From: Pseudomonadota bacterium | GTDB lineage: Bacteria; Pseudomonadota; Alphaproteobacteria; Rhizobiales; Beijerinckiaceae | Length of the DNA: 37,319 nucleotides | NCBI GenBank assembly: GCA_023386155.1 | Contig: JAEWKH010000067.1 | Coordinates: 1 to 37,319, forward strand | Direction: 5' to 3' | Part shown: one piece after another, positions 25,016-31,742 of the stretch | Numbering within the stretch: position 1 is the first letter of the stretch | Layout: the number at the start of each line of letters is the position of its first letter | The notes under the pieces: generated by a model | Told to the model about the DNA's origin: nothing | The model's input: only the letters and a program-made list of their open reading frames with translations | The model's database searches: none | Translations under genes and position numbers: made by a program

Positions 25016-25061
25016 GCATCGGATGGACCGGAAAAACCGGATCCACTTTTCCGTCCGATGC
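25016..25061. repeat. Palindromic element, AGCATCGG family, copy 2 of a tandem trio
   Basis: GCATCGGA (25016-25023) pairs with TCCGATGC (25054-25061). An inner stem TGGA-CCGG/CCGG-TCCA with a bulged base and loop AAAAA lies in the left half. The right half shares the segment TCCACTTTT with the next copy. Confidence 0.85.
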
Positions 25062-25075
25062 TCCACTCTTGGGAG

Positions 25076-25126
25076 AGCGCATCGTTCTTCGCGAAAAACC
25101 GTGTCCACTTTTTCGCACGATGCGCT
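25076..25126. repeat. Palindromic element, AGCATCGT variant, copy 3 of a tandem trio
   Basis: AGCGCATCGT (25076-25085) pairs perfectly with ACGATGCGCT (25117-25126). The core changes from ATCGG/CCGAT to ATCGT/ACGAT on both arms, so pairing is kept. An inner TCGCGAAAAACCGTGTCCAC resembles copy 2. Confidence 0.85.
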
Positions 25127-25141
25127 AGGTCCTCGAAAATC

Positions 25142-25170
25142 GGCGCGGGTCGTGAGTCCCGCGCCTTTTT
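25142..25170 (+). terminator. Rho-independent terminator after the palindrome trio
   Basis: GGCGCGGG (25142-25149) pairs with CCCGCGCC (25158-25165), followed by TTTTT. It probably ends the transcript of the duplicated-motif gene after it has passed through all three palindromes. Confidence 0.8.
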
Positions 25171-25205
25171 CATGCCCTGTCACCCTCGAAAATCCTCAGG
25201 CAGCC

Positions 25206-27482
25206 TTACTCCGCCGCCTGCTTCAGGGGCAGGAAGCCTATGGACTGACGCTGGGGACCTTCCTGCTTCAGGGTCCGGAGCATGTCCTCGTATTCCCGCT
25301 CCATCTCCGGCGTGACGGAGGGGCGGGTTTCCCGCAGGGCCTGCTCGAACTGAGCCATGGTCACCTGCTCCGCCTGGAGCGATTCCCTCAAGGCGAGCAG
25401 TCCTGCCCGGCGGGTGAGGTCCTCGAGGTCCGCCCCCGTGAAGCGGCTCGTCCGCTCGGCGATCGCGTCGAGATCCACGTCCGGGCCGAGCGGCATGTCC
25501 TTGGTGTGGATGCCGAGGATGTGCCGGCGGCCCCGGGCGTCAGGGACCGGGACGTAGATCAGCTCGTCGAACCGGCCCGGACGGAGCAGGGCGGGGTCGA
25601 TGAGGTTCGGCCTGTTCGTCGCTGCCATGACGACGACGCCCTGCAGTTCCTCGAGGCCGTCCATCTCGGCCAGGATCGTGTTGACGACGCGCTCCGTCAC
25701 CGCGGGCTCACCGAGGCCGCCGCCGCGGACCGGAGCCAGGGAATCGATCTCGTCGATGAAGATCACCGTCGGGGCGACCTGACGGGCGCGGGCGAAAAGC
25801 CGGGATACCTGCTGCTCGGATTCCCCGTACCATTTCGAGAGGAGATCTGAGGATTTCGTGGCCACGAAGTTCGCCTGGGATTCGCGGGCGACGGCTTTCG
25901 CCAGAAGGGTCTTGCCTGTGCCGGGCGGGCCGAACAGGAGGAAACCCTTGGCCGGGCGTATGCCGAGGCGGCGGAAGGATTCCGGGCTCTTGAGGGGCAA
26001 CTCAACGCCCTCGCGCAACCGCGTGCGCGCCTCCTCGACGCCGCCGATATCGTCCCAGGTCACGTTGGGTACCTGGATCATGATCTCGCGCAGGGCGGAG
26101 GGCTGAACGCGCTTCATGGCGTTCATGAAGTCCTGGCGCGTGACTTGCAGGCTCTCGATCACATCGGAGGGGATACCGTCCCGGAGATTGATGTCCGGCA
26201 GGATGCGCCGAAGGGAATCCATGGCCGCCTCGCGGGAGAGGGCCGCGAGGTCGGCGCCGACGAAGCCGTAGGTGGTGCGGGCGATCTCGTCGAGGTTCAC
26301 GTCCTCGGCCAAGGGCATGCCTCGGGTATGGATCCCGAGGATCTCCCGGCGTCCCGGCTCGTCCGGAACCCCGATGACGATCTCCCGGTCGAAGCGGCCC
26401 GGGCGGCGGAGAGCCTCGTCGATGGCATCGCGCCGGTTCGTCGCCCCGATCACCACGATGTTCTGGCGCGGTTCGAGGCCGTCCATGAGGGTGAGGAGCT
26501 GGGCCACGATGCGCCGCTCCACCTCGCCCTTAACCTCCTCGCGCTTGGGCGCGATGCTGTCGATCTCGTCGATGAAGATGACCGCGGGCGCATTCTGCTG
26601 CGCCTCCTGGAAGACCTGCCGCAGGCGCTGCTCGGACTCGCCGTAATGGCTGCCCATGATCTCGGGCCCGGCGATGTGAAAGAACTGCGCCTCCGTCTCG
26701 TTGGCGACGGCCCGTGCCAGCCTGGTCTTGCCGGTGCCGGGCGGTCCGTAGAGCAGGACCCCTTTCGGCGGGTCGATGCCGAGGCGCTGGAAGAGCTCGG
26801 GATGGCGCAGGGGCAGCTCCACCATCTCGCGGACCTGGTCGACCGTGTTGCCGAGTCCGCCGATATCGTCATAGGTCACGTCGGCGCGGCGAGCCTCGCG
26901 CGGCTCCTCGAATTGCGGGCGCAGCTCGATCTCGGTCTCGGCCGTCACGTGCACGATGCCGCGCGGCTGGGTCGAGACCACGACGAGGCGGATTTCCTGC
27001 AAACCGTAGGCCGGGATGTTGAGCAGGCCGCGCATCTGCTCCGGCATTCTCGGATCCGCCGAACGTTGCGAATAGACCGAGGTGGAAATCACATCGCCCG
27101 CTGCCAGGGGGCGCTGATAGAAGGTGCGCCTCAAGGCCTCGCCCGAGCCCTGGAGACGCAGGCCCTTCTGCGCCGGGGCGAGGACGACGCGGGTTGCCGG
27201 GCGCACATCGGCGCGCTTCACCTCGACGTGATCGCCGCTGCCGACGCCGGCATTGACGCGCTGCAGGCCATCGAGGCGAACGATGTTCAGGCCCTCGTCT
27301 TCCGGATAGGGCGTGACGGCGATGGCGGTCGTATGGCGCTTGCCGATGATCTCGATGGCCTGGCCTTCCTGGATGCCGATCTCGGCCAACGCCTGCCGGC
27401 TCATGCGCGCGATGCCGCGGCCCGAATCGTCCGGCCGGGCGTTCGCAACCTGAAGGCGTACACTCTGCCCATCCTCTGCCAT
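25206..27482 (-). CDS. CDC48/p97-like double AAA ATPase
   Basis: A 758-residue protein with the full archaeal-type CDC48/VAT layout. The N-terminal double-psi barrel (LQVANARPDDSGRGIARM onward) is followed by the Cdc48 second N domain. D1 has Walker A GPPGTGKT at about 246-253, IFIDEIDSIAP and GRFDREI; D2 has a second GPPGTGKT at about 518-525, IFIDEIDSLAP and GRFDELI. Pore loops read SHYGESE in D1 and SKWYGESE in D2. CDC48 proteins unfold or extract proteins using ATP. The tail ends PLKQAAE, without the HbYX proteasome-docking motif. The start at 27482 (MAEDGQSVRL) is preferred because GGGGAAG precedes it; an ATG lies five codons upstream. No partner gene is obvious next to it. Confidence 0.93.
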   Translation of the reverse strand: MAEDGQSVRLQVANARPDDSGRGIARMSRQALAEIGIQEGQAIEIIGKRHTTAIAVTPYPEDEGLNIVRLDGLQRVNAGVGSGDHVEVKRADVRPATRVVLAPAQKGLRLQGSGEALRRTFYQRPLAAGDVISTSVYSQRSADPRMPEQMRGLLNIPAYGLQEIRLVVVSTQPRGIVHVTAETEIELRPQFEEPREARRADVTYDDIGGLGNTVDQVREMVELPLRHPELFQRLGIDPPKGVLLYGPPGTGKTRLARAVANETEAQFFHIAGPEIMGSHYGESEQRLRQVFQEAQQNAPAVIFIDEIDSIAPKREEVKGEVERRIVAQLLTLMDGLEPRQNIVVIGATNRRDAIDEALRRPGRFDREIVIGVPDEPGRREILGIHTRGMPLAEDVNLDEIARTTYGFVGADLAALSREAAMDSLRRILPDINLRDGIPSDVIESLQVTRQDFMNAMKRVQPSALREIMIQVPNVTWDDIGGVEEARTRLREGVELPLKSPESFRRLGIRPAKGFLLFGPPGTGKTLLAKAVARESQANFVATKSSDLLSKWYGESEQQVSRLFARARQVAPTVIFIDEIDSLAPVRGGGLGEPAVTERVVNTILAEMDGLEELQGVVVMAATNRPNLIDPALLRPGRFDELIYVPVPDARGRRHILGIHTKDMPLGPDVDLDAIAERTSRFTGADLEDLTRRAGLLALRESLQAEQVTMAQFEQALRETRPSVTPEMEREYEDMLRTLKQEGPQRQSIGFLPLKQAAE

Positions 27483-27664
27483 TGCTGTCTTCCCCATGGT
27501 TCGAGCGCTTTTGATGCAGCGGCAGGTGAGGGGAAGGGGGCTCTAAGGCTCAGACCTCCCGAGTGCCACGCATGGAGACTCCGCAGGCTGCTGCGAGCGA
27601 GGAACCCTTAAGGCCAACGCCACATATCGGGAAATGTTGCAGGTGGGCGAATGGCGACTGAATG

Positions 27665-27755
27665 CTGGCGCATCGTTCGGATCCAGCAGGCCGCGCCAGC
27701 GACCCGTAGGGCCCCACGTCAGTGAAGGGTGGAAGCCACCTTTGGGACCGATGCT
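27665..27755. repeat. Composite palindromic element, AGCATCGG family
   Basis: Outer arms GCATCG (27670-27675) and CGATGC (27749-27754) enclose about 73 bases. A second pair, CTGGCG (27665-27670) with CGCCAG (27694-27699), overlaps the left arm. Read on the minus strand the right end is AGCATCGGTCCCAAAGG, close to AGCATCGGACCCAAGGG at 13012-12996. It starts at the base after the stop codon of the upstream coiled-coil gene. The rest of the gap 27483-27755 shows nothing else I can name. Confidence 0.65.
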
Positions 27756-28265
27756 CTAGGAAGAGACCCGGTTCGACGGCGTCCAGAGCTGCCTGAGCGA
27801 TGCGACTATTTCGTCCTCCTCGGAGTGCGATCCGGACGCGGGCATGAAGGGGGCGATGGTGGGCAGCTTCGCGGATCCCTCGGCGCTCGTCTCAGGGCTG
27901 TCCAAAGGTGGATCGATCAGCTCCCAGCTGTCGAACAGGTCCATGGACGAGTGGCCGGGAAGGTTCGGTCCGAGATACGGCACGATCTCGATCCACGGCT
28001 TGCCTCTGGGGCGCGGCGTGACCTTGGTGACCCGCCCGAAGAACTGGGTCAGGGGGCAGCGGACGAAGTCGCCGGGCGTCGGCATCCGCGTCTTTTCGAA
28101 CTCCAATGCCGCTTCGGCTTCCTCAAGCTCGGCCCGAAGCTTGGCAACGCGCATCACCAGTTCCGCAACCCGCTTCGTGCCCGGGCCCTCCTGCTCCTGC
28201 TTCAGCGTCGAGACCAGCGACAAGCTCGTGTCGGAACCGAAATCTGCCACCGGTAACGTCCTCAT
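27756..28265 (-). CDS. Coiled-coil protein of unknown function
   Basis: A 169-residue product without a signal peptide. Residues about 30-60 form a charged coiled coil (RVAELVMRVAKLRAELEEAE). A conserved-looking compact segment (about 64-120: GDFVRCPLTQFFGRVTKVTP, PWIEIVPYLGPNLPG, SWELIDPP) may be a small beta-barrel. The C-terminal 50 residues are acidic and low in complexity. The start at 28265 has AGGAGG 6 bases upstream, which decides it over ATGs at 28271 and 28286. Its TAG stop is directly followed by AGCATCGG. It lies upstream of the CDC48-like gene on the same strand, 273 bases away, so a link is possible but not shown. Confidence 0.75.
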   Translation of the reverse strand: MRTLPVADFGSDTSLSLVSTLKQEQEGPGTKRVAELVMRVAKLRAELEEAEAALEFEKTRMPTPGDFVRCPLTQFFGRVTKVTPRPRGKPWIEIVPYLGPNLPGHSSMDLFDSWELIDPPLDSPETSAEGSAKLPTIAPFMPASGSHSEEDEIVASLRQLWTPSNRVSS

Positions 28266-28405
28266 GGCCATCCTCCTTTCACCCATAGATTTTGGAGTAC
28301 CCGGCCTCGAGAGCAAGCCACCCGGAAGTCTGAGGGCGACGCTCAGAAGACTCAGATGGAACTGAACCTTGGCGCATCAGGGTTATAGACAGGGCGAACT
28401 TGAGA

Positions 28406-29191
28406 ATGGGACGGGACATGGGATTTCGACGCCGCATGGCGGGGGCGGGGAGCATCATCGGGGCGATGTTTCTGGCTTGTGCCGCGTCGGCTCAGGATCC
28501 CGCACCTCCTCTGCCGCCGCCCCGGCCGGAGCGCCCGGCCGAGCCTCTGCCTCCGCCGAGGCCCGATCATCCGGCCGAGCCGCAGTCGGGGGAGAGGGTG
28601 GAAGGGGCGCCGCGGAACGAGCCCCCTCCCGACCAGAAGGCCGAGACGGGCAACGACGCCGGGGAGGCCTGCCTCCAGCGTCTCACGGGGATCGGAGTAC
28701 GCTTCGAGAGCCGTCCGCCGGTGAAGGAGAACAGCTGCGGGATCGACAACCCGGTCCTCGTCTCCGCGCTGCCGAACGGCATCTCGGTCGTCCCGCCATC
28801 GCTGATGGGGTGCCCGATGGCCGAGAGCATCGCGCGCTGGGTGAGCGAAGCGGTCGCTCCCGAAGCCGAGCGCCAGTTCCAGAGCGCGGCCACGAAGCTC
28901 CTGATCGGAACCTCTTATCAGTGCCGTGACCAGCGCAGCGGCACGAAGCTCAGCGAGCATGCGTTCGGCAACGGCCTCGATGTCATGGGGTTCGAGTTCG
29001 TCAAGCGGACCCCACTGACGATCGGGAGCCATCCGGAAAACTCATCCGAAGCGACATTCCAGGCGGCGATCAGGAAGGCGGCCTGTCCGATCTTCAACAC
29101 GGTGCTCGGGCCGGGCTCGGATGCGGACCACGGCGACCACCTCCATCTCGACCTGCGTCAGCGCAAGGGCGACTACCGGATCTGCCAGTAG
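28406..29191 (+). CDS. Exported extensin-like C-domain protein
   Basis: A 261-residue product with a signal peptide (about 1-29, ending AASA). A proline-rich spacer with two copies of PLPPPRP..PAEP follows, then an extensin-like C domain. That domain shows SEHAFGNGLDVMGFEF (183-198) and LGPGSDADHGDHLHLDL (HGDHLH at 242-247), the layout of M15-like zinc peptidases, so a peptidoglycan peptidase activity is possible. ATGs at 28406 and 28418 and a TTG at 28400 are all in frame and none has a strong ribosome site; the start is uncertain by a few codons. An L,D-transpeptidase gene follows 64 bases later, which supports a cell-wall role. Confidence 0.85.
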   Translation: MGRDMGFRRRMAGAGSIIGAMFLACAASAQDPAPPLPPPRPERPAEPLPPPRPDHPAEPQSGERVEGAPRNEPPPDQKAETGNDAGEACLQRLTGIGVRFESRPPVKENSCGIDNPVLVSALPNGISVVPPSLMGCPMAESIARWVSEAVAPEAERQFQSAATKLLIGTSYQCRDQRSGTKLSEHAFGNGLDVMGFEFVKRTPLTIGSHPENSSEATFQAAIRKAACPIFNTVLGPGSDADHGDHLHLDLRQRKGDYRICQ

Positions 29192-29255
29192 ATCCGCGGG
29201 AACAGGCACGCAGCCAGGGCTTTGTCTGTCCACGATATTGCCGATGGAGTTTCCC

Positions 29256-30242
29256 ATGAAGTTGGTTGCGTATGTCGCCCTTGTCAGCGTCGGGCTCATG
29301 AATGCAGCTCCGGCTGCGCCCGGAGACTTGAACCTGGATTCCGTGAACAAGGCCGAATGGTCGGCCAAGGGCGACAAGGGCAAGGAAATCGATCCGGTCC
29401 TTGTCAAGACACAGGTCCTGCTCGACCGGGCTCGCTTCTCGCCCGGTGTCATCGACGGGCACAACGGCGAAAACCTCCGCAACGCCATCGCGGCTTTCGA
29501 GGAGGCGCACGGCCTCAAACCGGACGGGACCCCGGACGAGGAATTCTGGGCCAAGCTCAACGAAACGTCATCGGAGCCCGCCCTGATCGAGTACACGATC
29601 CGGGAGGAGGACGTGAAGGGGCCGTTCGTCACGATCCCGGACAAGCTGGAAGACCAGGCCAAGCTCGATCGGCTCGGCTATTCGAGCCCGGAGGAGCGTC
29701 TCGCTGAGAGGTTTCATATGGATGCGGACCTGCTCAAGGCCCTGAATTCCGGAAAGTCCTTCGACAGGTCCGGCACATCCATCGTCGTCGCCAACGTGGA
29801 CGCGAAGGCCGGCTCCGGGAAGACGCAGAAGGCCGCCAGGATCGAGATCGTCAAGAGCGAGCACATCCTGCGCGTTCTGGACAAGGACGGAGCCGTGGTC
29901 GCGACCTATCCGGCCTCCATCGGCAGCGAGGAGAAACCTGCGCCCAGCGGATCGCACAAGGTCCGCGCCGTGGCCACGAACCCGAACTACACCTACAACC
30001 CGGATTATGCCTTCAAGGGCGTGAAGGCCAAGGAGAAGTTCGAGATCAAGCCCGGCCCGAACAACCCGGTCGGAAGCACCTGGATCGACCTTTCCATCGA
30101 ATCCTTCGGCATCCATGGGACGCCCGAGCCCGAGAAAGTGGGCAAGGCCTATTCCCAGGGATGCGTGAGGTTGACGAACTGGGACGTCGAGGAACTGTCG
30201 AAGATGGTCGAGAAGGGAACGCCTGTCGATTTTATCGATTAG
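29256..30242 (+). CDS. L,D-transpeptidase (YkuD family) with peptidoglycan-binding domain
   Basis: A 328-residue periplasmic enzyme that makes 3-3 peptidoglycan crosslinks or anchors proteins to the wall. Signal peptide about 1-20 (MKLVAYVALVSVGLMNAAPA), a PG_binding_1-like domain about 45-103 (VDxHNGxNLxxAIxxFExxxGL-type helix pattern), and a YkuD domain about 195-328. The catalytic motif is complete: His287-Gly (FGIHGTPEP) and Ser300-x-Gly-Cys303-x-Arg305 (AYSQGCVRL). The start at 29256 has GGAG 6 bases upstream, preferred to an ATG four codons earlier. It follows the extensin-like gene. AGCATCGG lies 5 bases after the TAG stop. Confidence 0.93.
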   Translation: MKLVAYVALVSVGLMNAAPAAPGDLNLDSVNKAEWSAKGDKGKEIDPVLVKTQVLLDRARFSPGVIDGHNGENLRNAIAAFEEAHGLKPDGTPDEEFWAKLNETSSEPALIEYTIREEDVKGPFVTIPDKLEDQAKLDRLGYSSPEERLAERFHMDADLLKALNSGKSFDRSGTSIVVANVDAKAGSGKTQKAARIEIVKSEHILRVLDKDGAVVATYPASIGSEEKPAPSGSHKVRAVATNPNYTYNPDYAFKGVKAKEKFEIKPGPNNPVGSTWIDLSIESFGIHGTPEPEKVGKAYSQGCVRLTNWDVEELSKMVEKGTPVDFID

Positions 30243-30256
30243 AGCGGAGCATCGGT

Positions 30257-30532
30257 TCAGTCGTCGTTGGCCGAGTTCAACTGATCGGGGCGCAGGCCCT
30301 CGTCGACTTCGGCATCGTGCGCTCTGACGAGCCATTCCAACTGCTCCTGCACGAAATCGGGATCGCTGTGAAAGCGCATGGCGCAGGCTACGAGGAAGAT
30401 CGCGATTTCCGGCAGTTCCTTCTCGCCCAGGTCGGGAAGAACCAGTTCCAGCTCCGTCATGTTGCCGGAGGTGAGAAGGGCCGCCTCGTTAGGAGGGACG
30501 ACGGTGCCGATGCTGTCAGAGTCTTGAGCCAT
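30257..30532 (-). CDS. Small acidic protein of unknown function
   Basis: A 91-residue acidic cytoplasmic product (MAQDSDSIGTVVPPNEAALL at the start). The middle (LELVLPDLGEKELPEIAIFL) and the segment DPDFVQEQLEWLVRAHDAEV look helical. The TGA stop is 14 bases from the convergent transpeptidase stop, with AGCATCGG between them. An AGGA lies about 9 bases upstream of the ATG at 30532; the frame continues 18 codons upstream without a better start. The family is not recognised. Confidence 0.6.
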   Translation of the reverse strand: MAQDSDSIGTVVPPNEAALLTSGNMTELELVLPDLGEKELPEIAIFLVACAMRFHSDPDFVQEQLEWLVRAHDAEVDEGLRPDQLNSANDD

Positions 30533-30644
30533 GAGCTGGTCCTGAGCCTTTCCGGAATGGACTGGTCTGGGAGGAGAGTGCCCCATCTGTTCTAAGGCAA
30601 GGGGCAGTGAGGTAAAGCCTCGGCGCTCCTCATGGGGTGAAACG

Positions 30645-30682
30645 CAAAAAACAAAAGCCCTGCCGCAGGTCTGCGGCAGGGC
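30645..30682 (-). terminator. Rho-independent terminator of the BA14K-like gene
   Basis: GCCCTGCCGCA (30657-30667) pairs perfectly with TGCGGCAGGGC (30672-30682). On the minus strand TTTTGTTTTTTG follows. Confidence 0.9.
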
Positions 30683-30706
30683 CGGAAGCCTTCAGAACCG
30701 CAGGGT

Positions 30707-31114
30707 CTACGGATAGGTGCAGACGTAGCGCATCCCGTTCGTCGCCAGGAAGGTGCCTGTCGCCGGATCGTAGGAGCGGTACTTGCGGGCGCAATAGGCC
30801 GCCGTCTGCGGATCGACCGTACCGGGGGGCGGGGGAGCCGCAGGCTGGGCCTGGTTGGCGATGGCGCCGGCAATCAGCGCGCCGGCTGCAATGCCTGCAA
30901 CGCCGGCGGCGACGGCGGCGCCGTTGTCGCGGCGGTAATAGTACCGGTCACGGTAGTAAGGACGGTAGCCGCGGCGATAGTATTGGGCGTAGCTCTCGTT
31001 CGGGTACGGCTGGTCGATCCGGGGCAGGGGGCGGTTCTGGACCGGTGTGGCGCTGGCGGGCAATGCCGACGCGAGCATTGCCGTCCCGGCCAGGGCCATG
31101 ACGAATAGGCGCAT
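30707..31114 (-). CDS. BA14K-like exported protein
   Basis: A 135-residue product with a signal peptide (about 1-22, ending ASA), a Tyr/Arg-rich stretch (YAQYYRRGYRPYYRDRYYY), a glycine-zipper membrane-like segment (NGAAVAAGVAGIAAGALIAG, 64-83) and a C-terminal BA14K-type motif (AAYCARKYRSYDPATGTFLA, ending CTYP) with two cysteines. BA14K was described in Brucella as an immunoreactive lectin-like protein; function here is unknown, probably at the envelope. GAGGAG lies 7 bases upstream of the ATG at 31114. The gene has its own promoter candidate and terminator. Confidence 0.85.
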   Translation of the reverse strand: MRLFVMALAGTAMLASALPASATPVQNRPLPRIDQPYPNESYAQYYRRGYRPYYRDRYYYRRDNGAAVAAGVAGIAAGALIAGAIANQAQPAAPPPPGTVDPQTAAYCARKYRSYDPATGTFLATNGMRYVCTYP

Positions 31115-31169
31115 ATCAATCTCCTCGTTTGAGAGAACTCCGGCAGCGGGCCTGCTGATAGTCGGCCGA

Positions 31170-31199
31170 AATATAGCGCCAGAGGCCAAGCTTGCACAA
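31170..31199 (-). promoter_or_regulatory. Sigma-70 promoter candidate for the BA14K-like gene
   Basis: On the minus strand, TTGTGC (31199-31194) and TATATT (31175-31170) are 18 bases apart, about 56 bases before the ATG. Both boxes are good matches. Confidence 0.5.
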
Positions 31200-31742
31200 T
31201 CCCGGCCTGAGCAGGCCATGAAGCTGATCGTTGCGGAAGTATTTGTAGTTCAGCCTTGCCTGCGAGATGACACGGGAAAAGTTGGTGCATCACGTCATCT
31301 GTCGCTTGATGCCTTGGAGACTGGATGCTTGCAACCGACAGGAAATATTTCGCTAAATATACCTATCTGTGGGATGTAGATATATATTCACAAGGAGTTG
31401 CTTATTTCTTGATTGGCGCCTCAAGGAGAGCGGACTGTTCTTTCTGAAGCGCGGCACTGGATTTTTTGCGACAAATCGCCAATGATGCGTGCGTTCTATT
31501 ATAATCTCTCTCGGTCGGGAACTGATGCTCCGCCCTTTGTTCCTCCTGTCTGCAAGGACTCCCGTCGGGGGCTGGGCGCCTTCCTGCGCCGTTGAGCCAT
31601 TGCTTCCTGCCAGCGGAGCGGCCTCGCGGTCGGTTTCGGCGGAGGCCGGTCTCAATCGGGACGTGCGGGAGGAGCTTGGTCCAAAGTCGCTCAACGACGC
31701 TTGCCGGGTGCGCGCGCTCAGGCGCCTACAGGCCTTGCAGCC
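31200..31742. other. Intergenic region upstream of the histidine kinase gene
   Basis: No convincing gene lies here; the short open frames lack ribosome sites. The part 31340-31400 is AT-rich and holds a perfect inverted repeat ATATTT-CGCT-AAATAT (31345-31360). A TATAAT (31500-31505) is the best -10 box for the kinase gene, but no -35 fits it at normal distance. The last 150 bases are GC-rich with only a weak ribosome site (AGGCC) before the kinase ATG, so a long leader is possible. Confidence 0.4.

Noticed and set aside
24949..25126. CRISPR array
   Set aside because: The three units are palindromes with differing interiors and adjacent placement, not identical direct repeats with unique spacers, and no cas genes are present.
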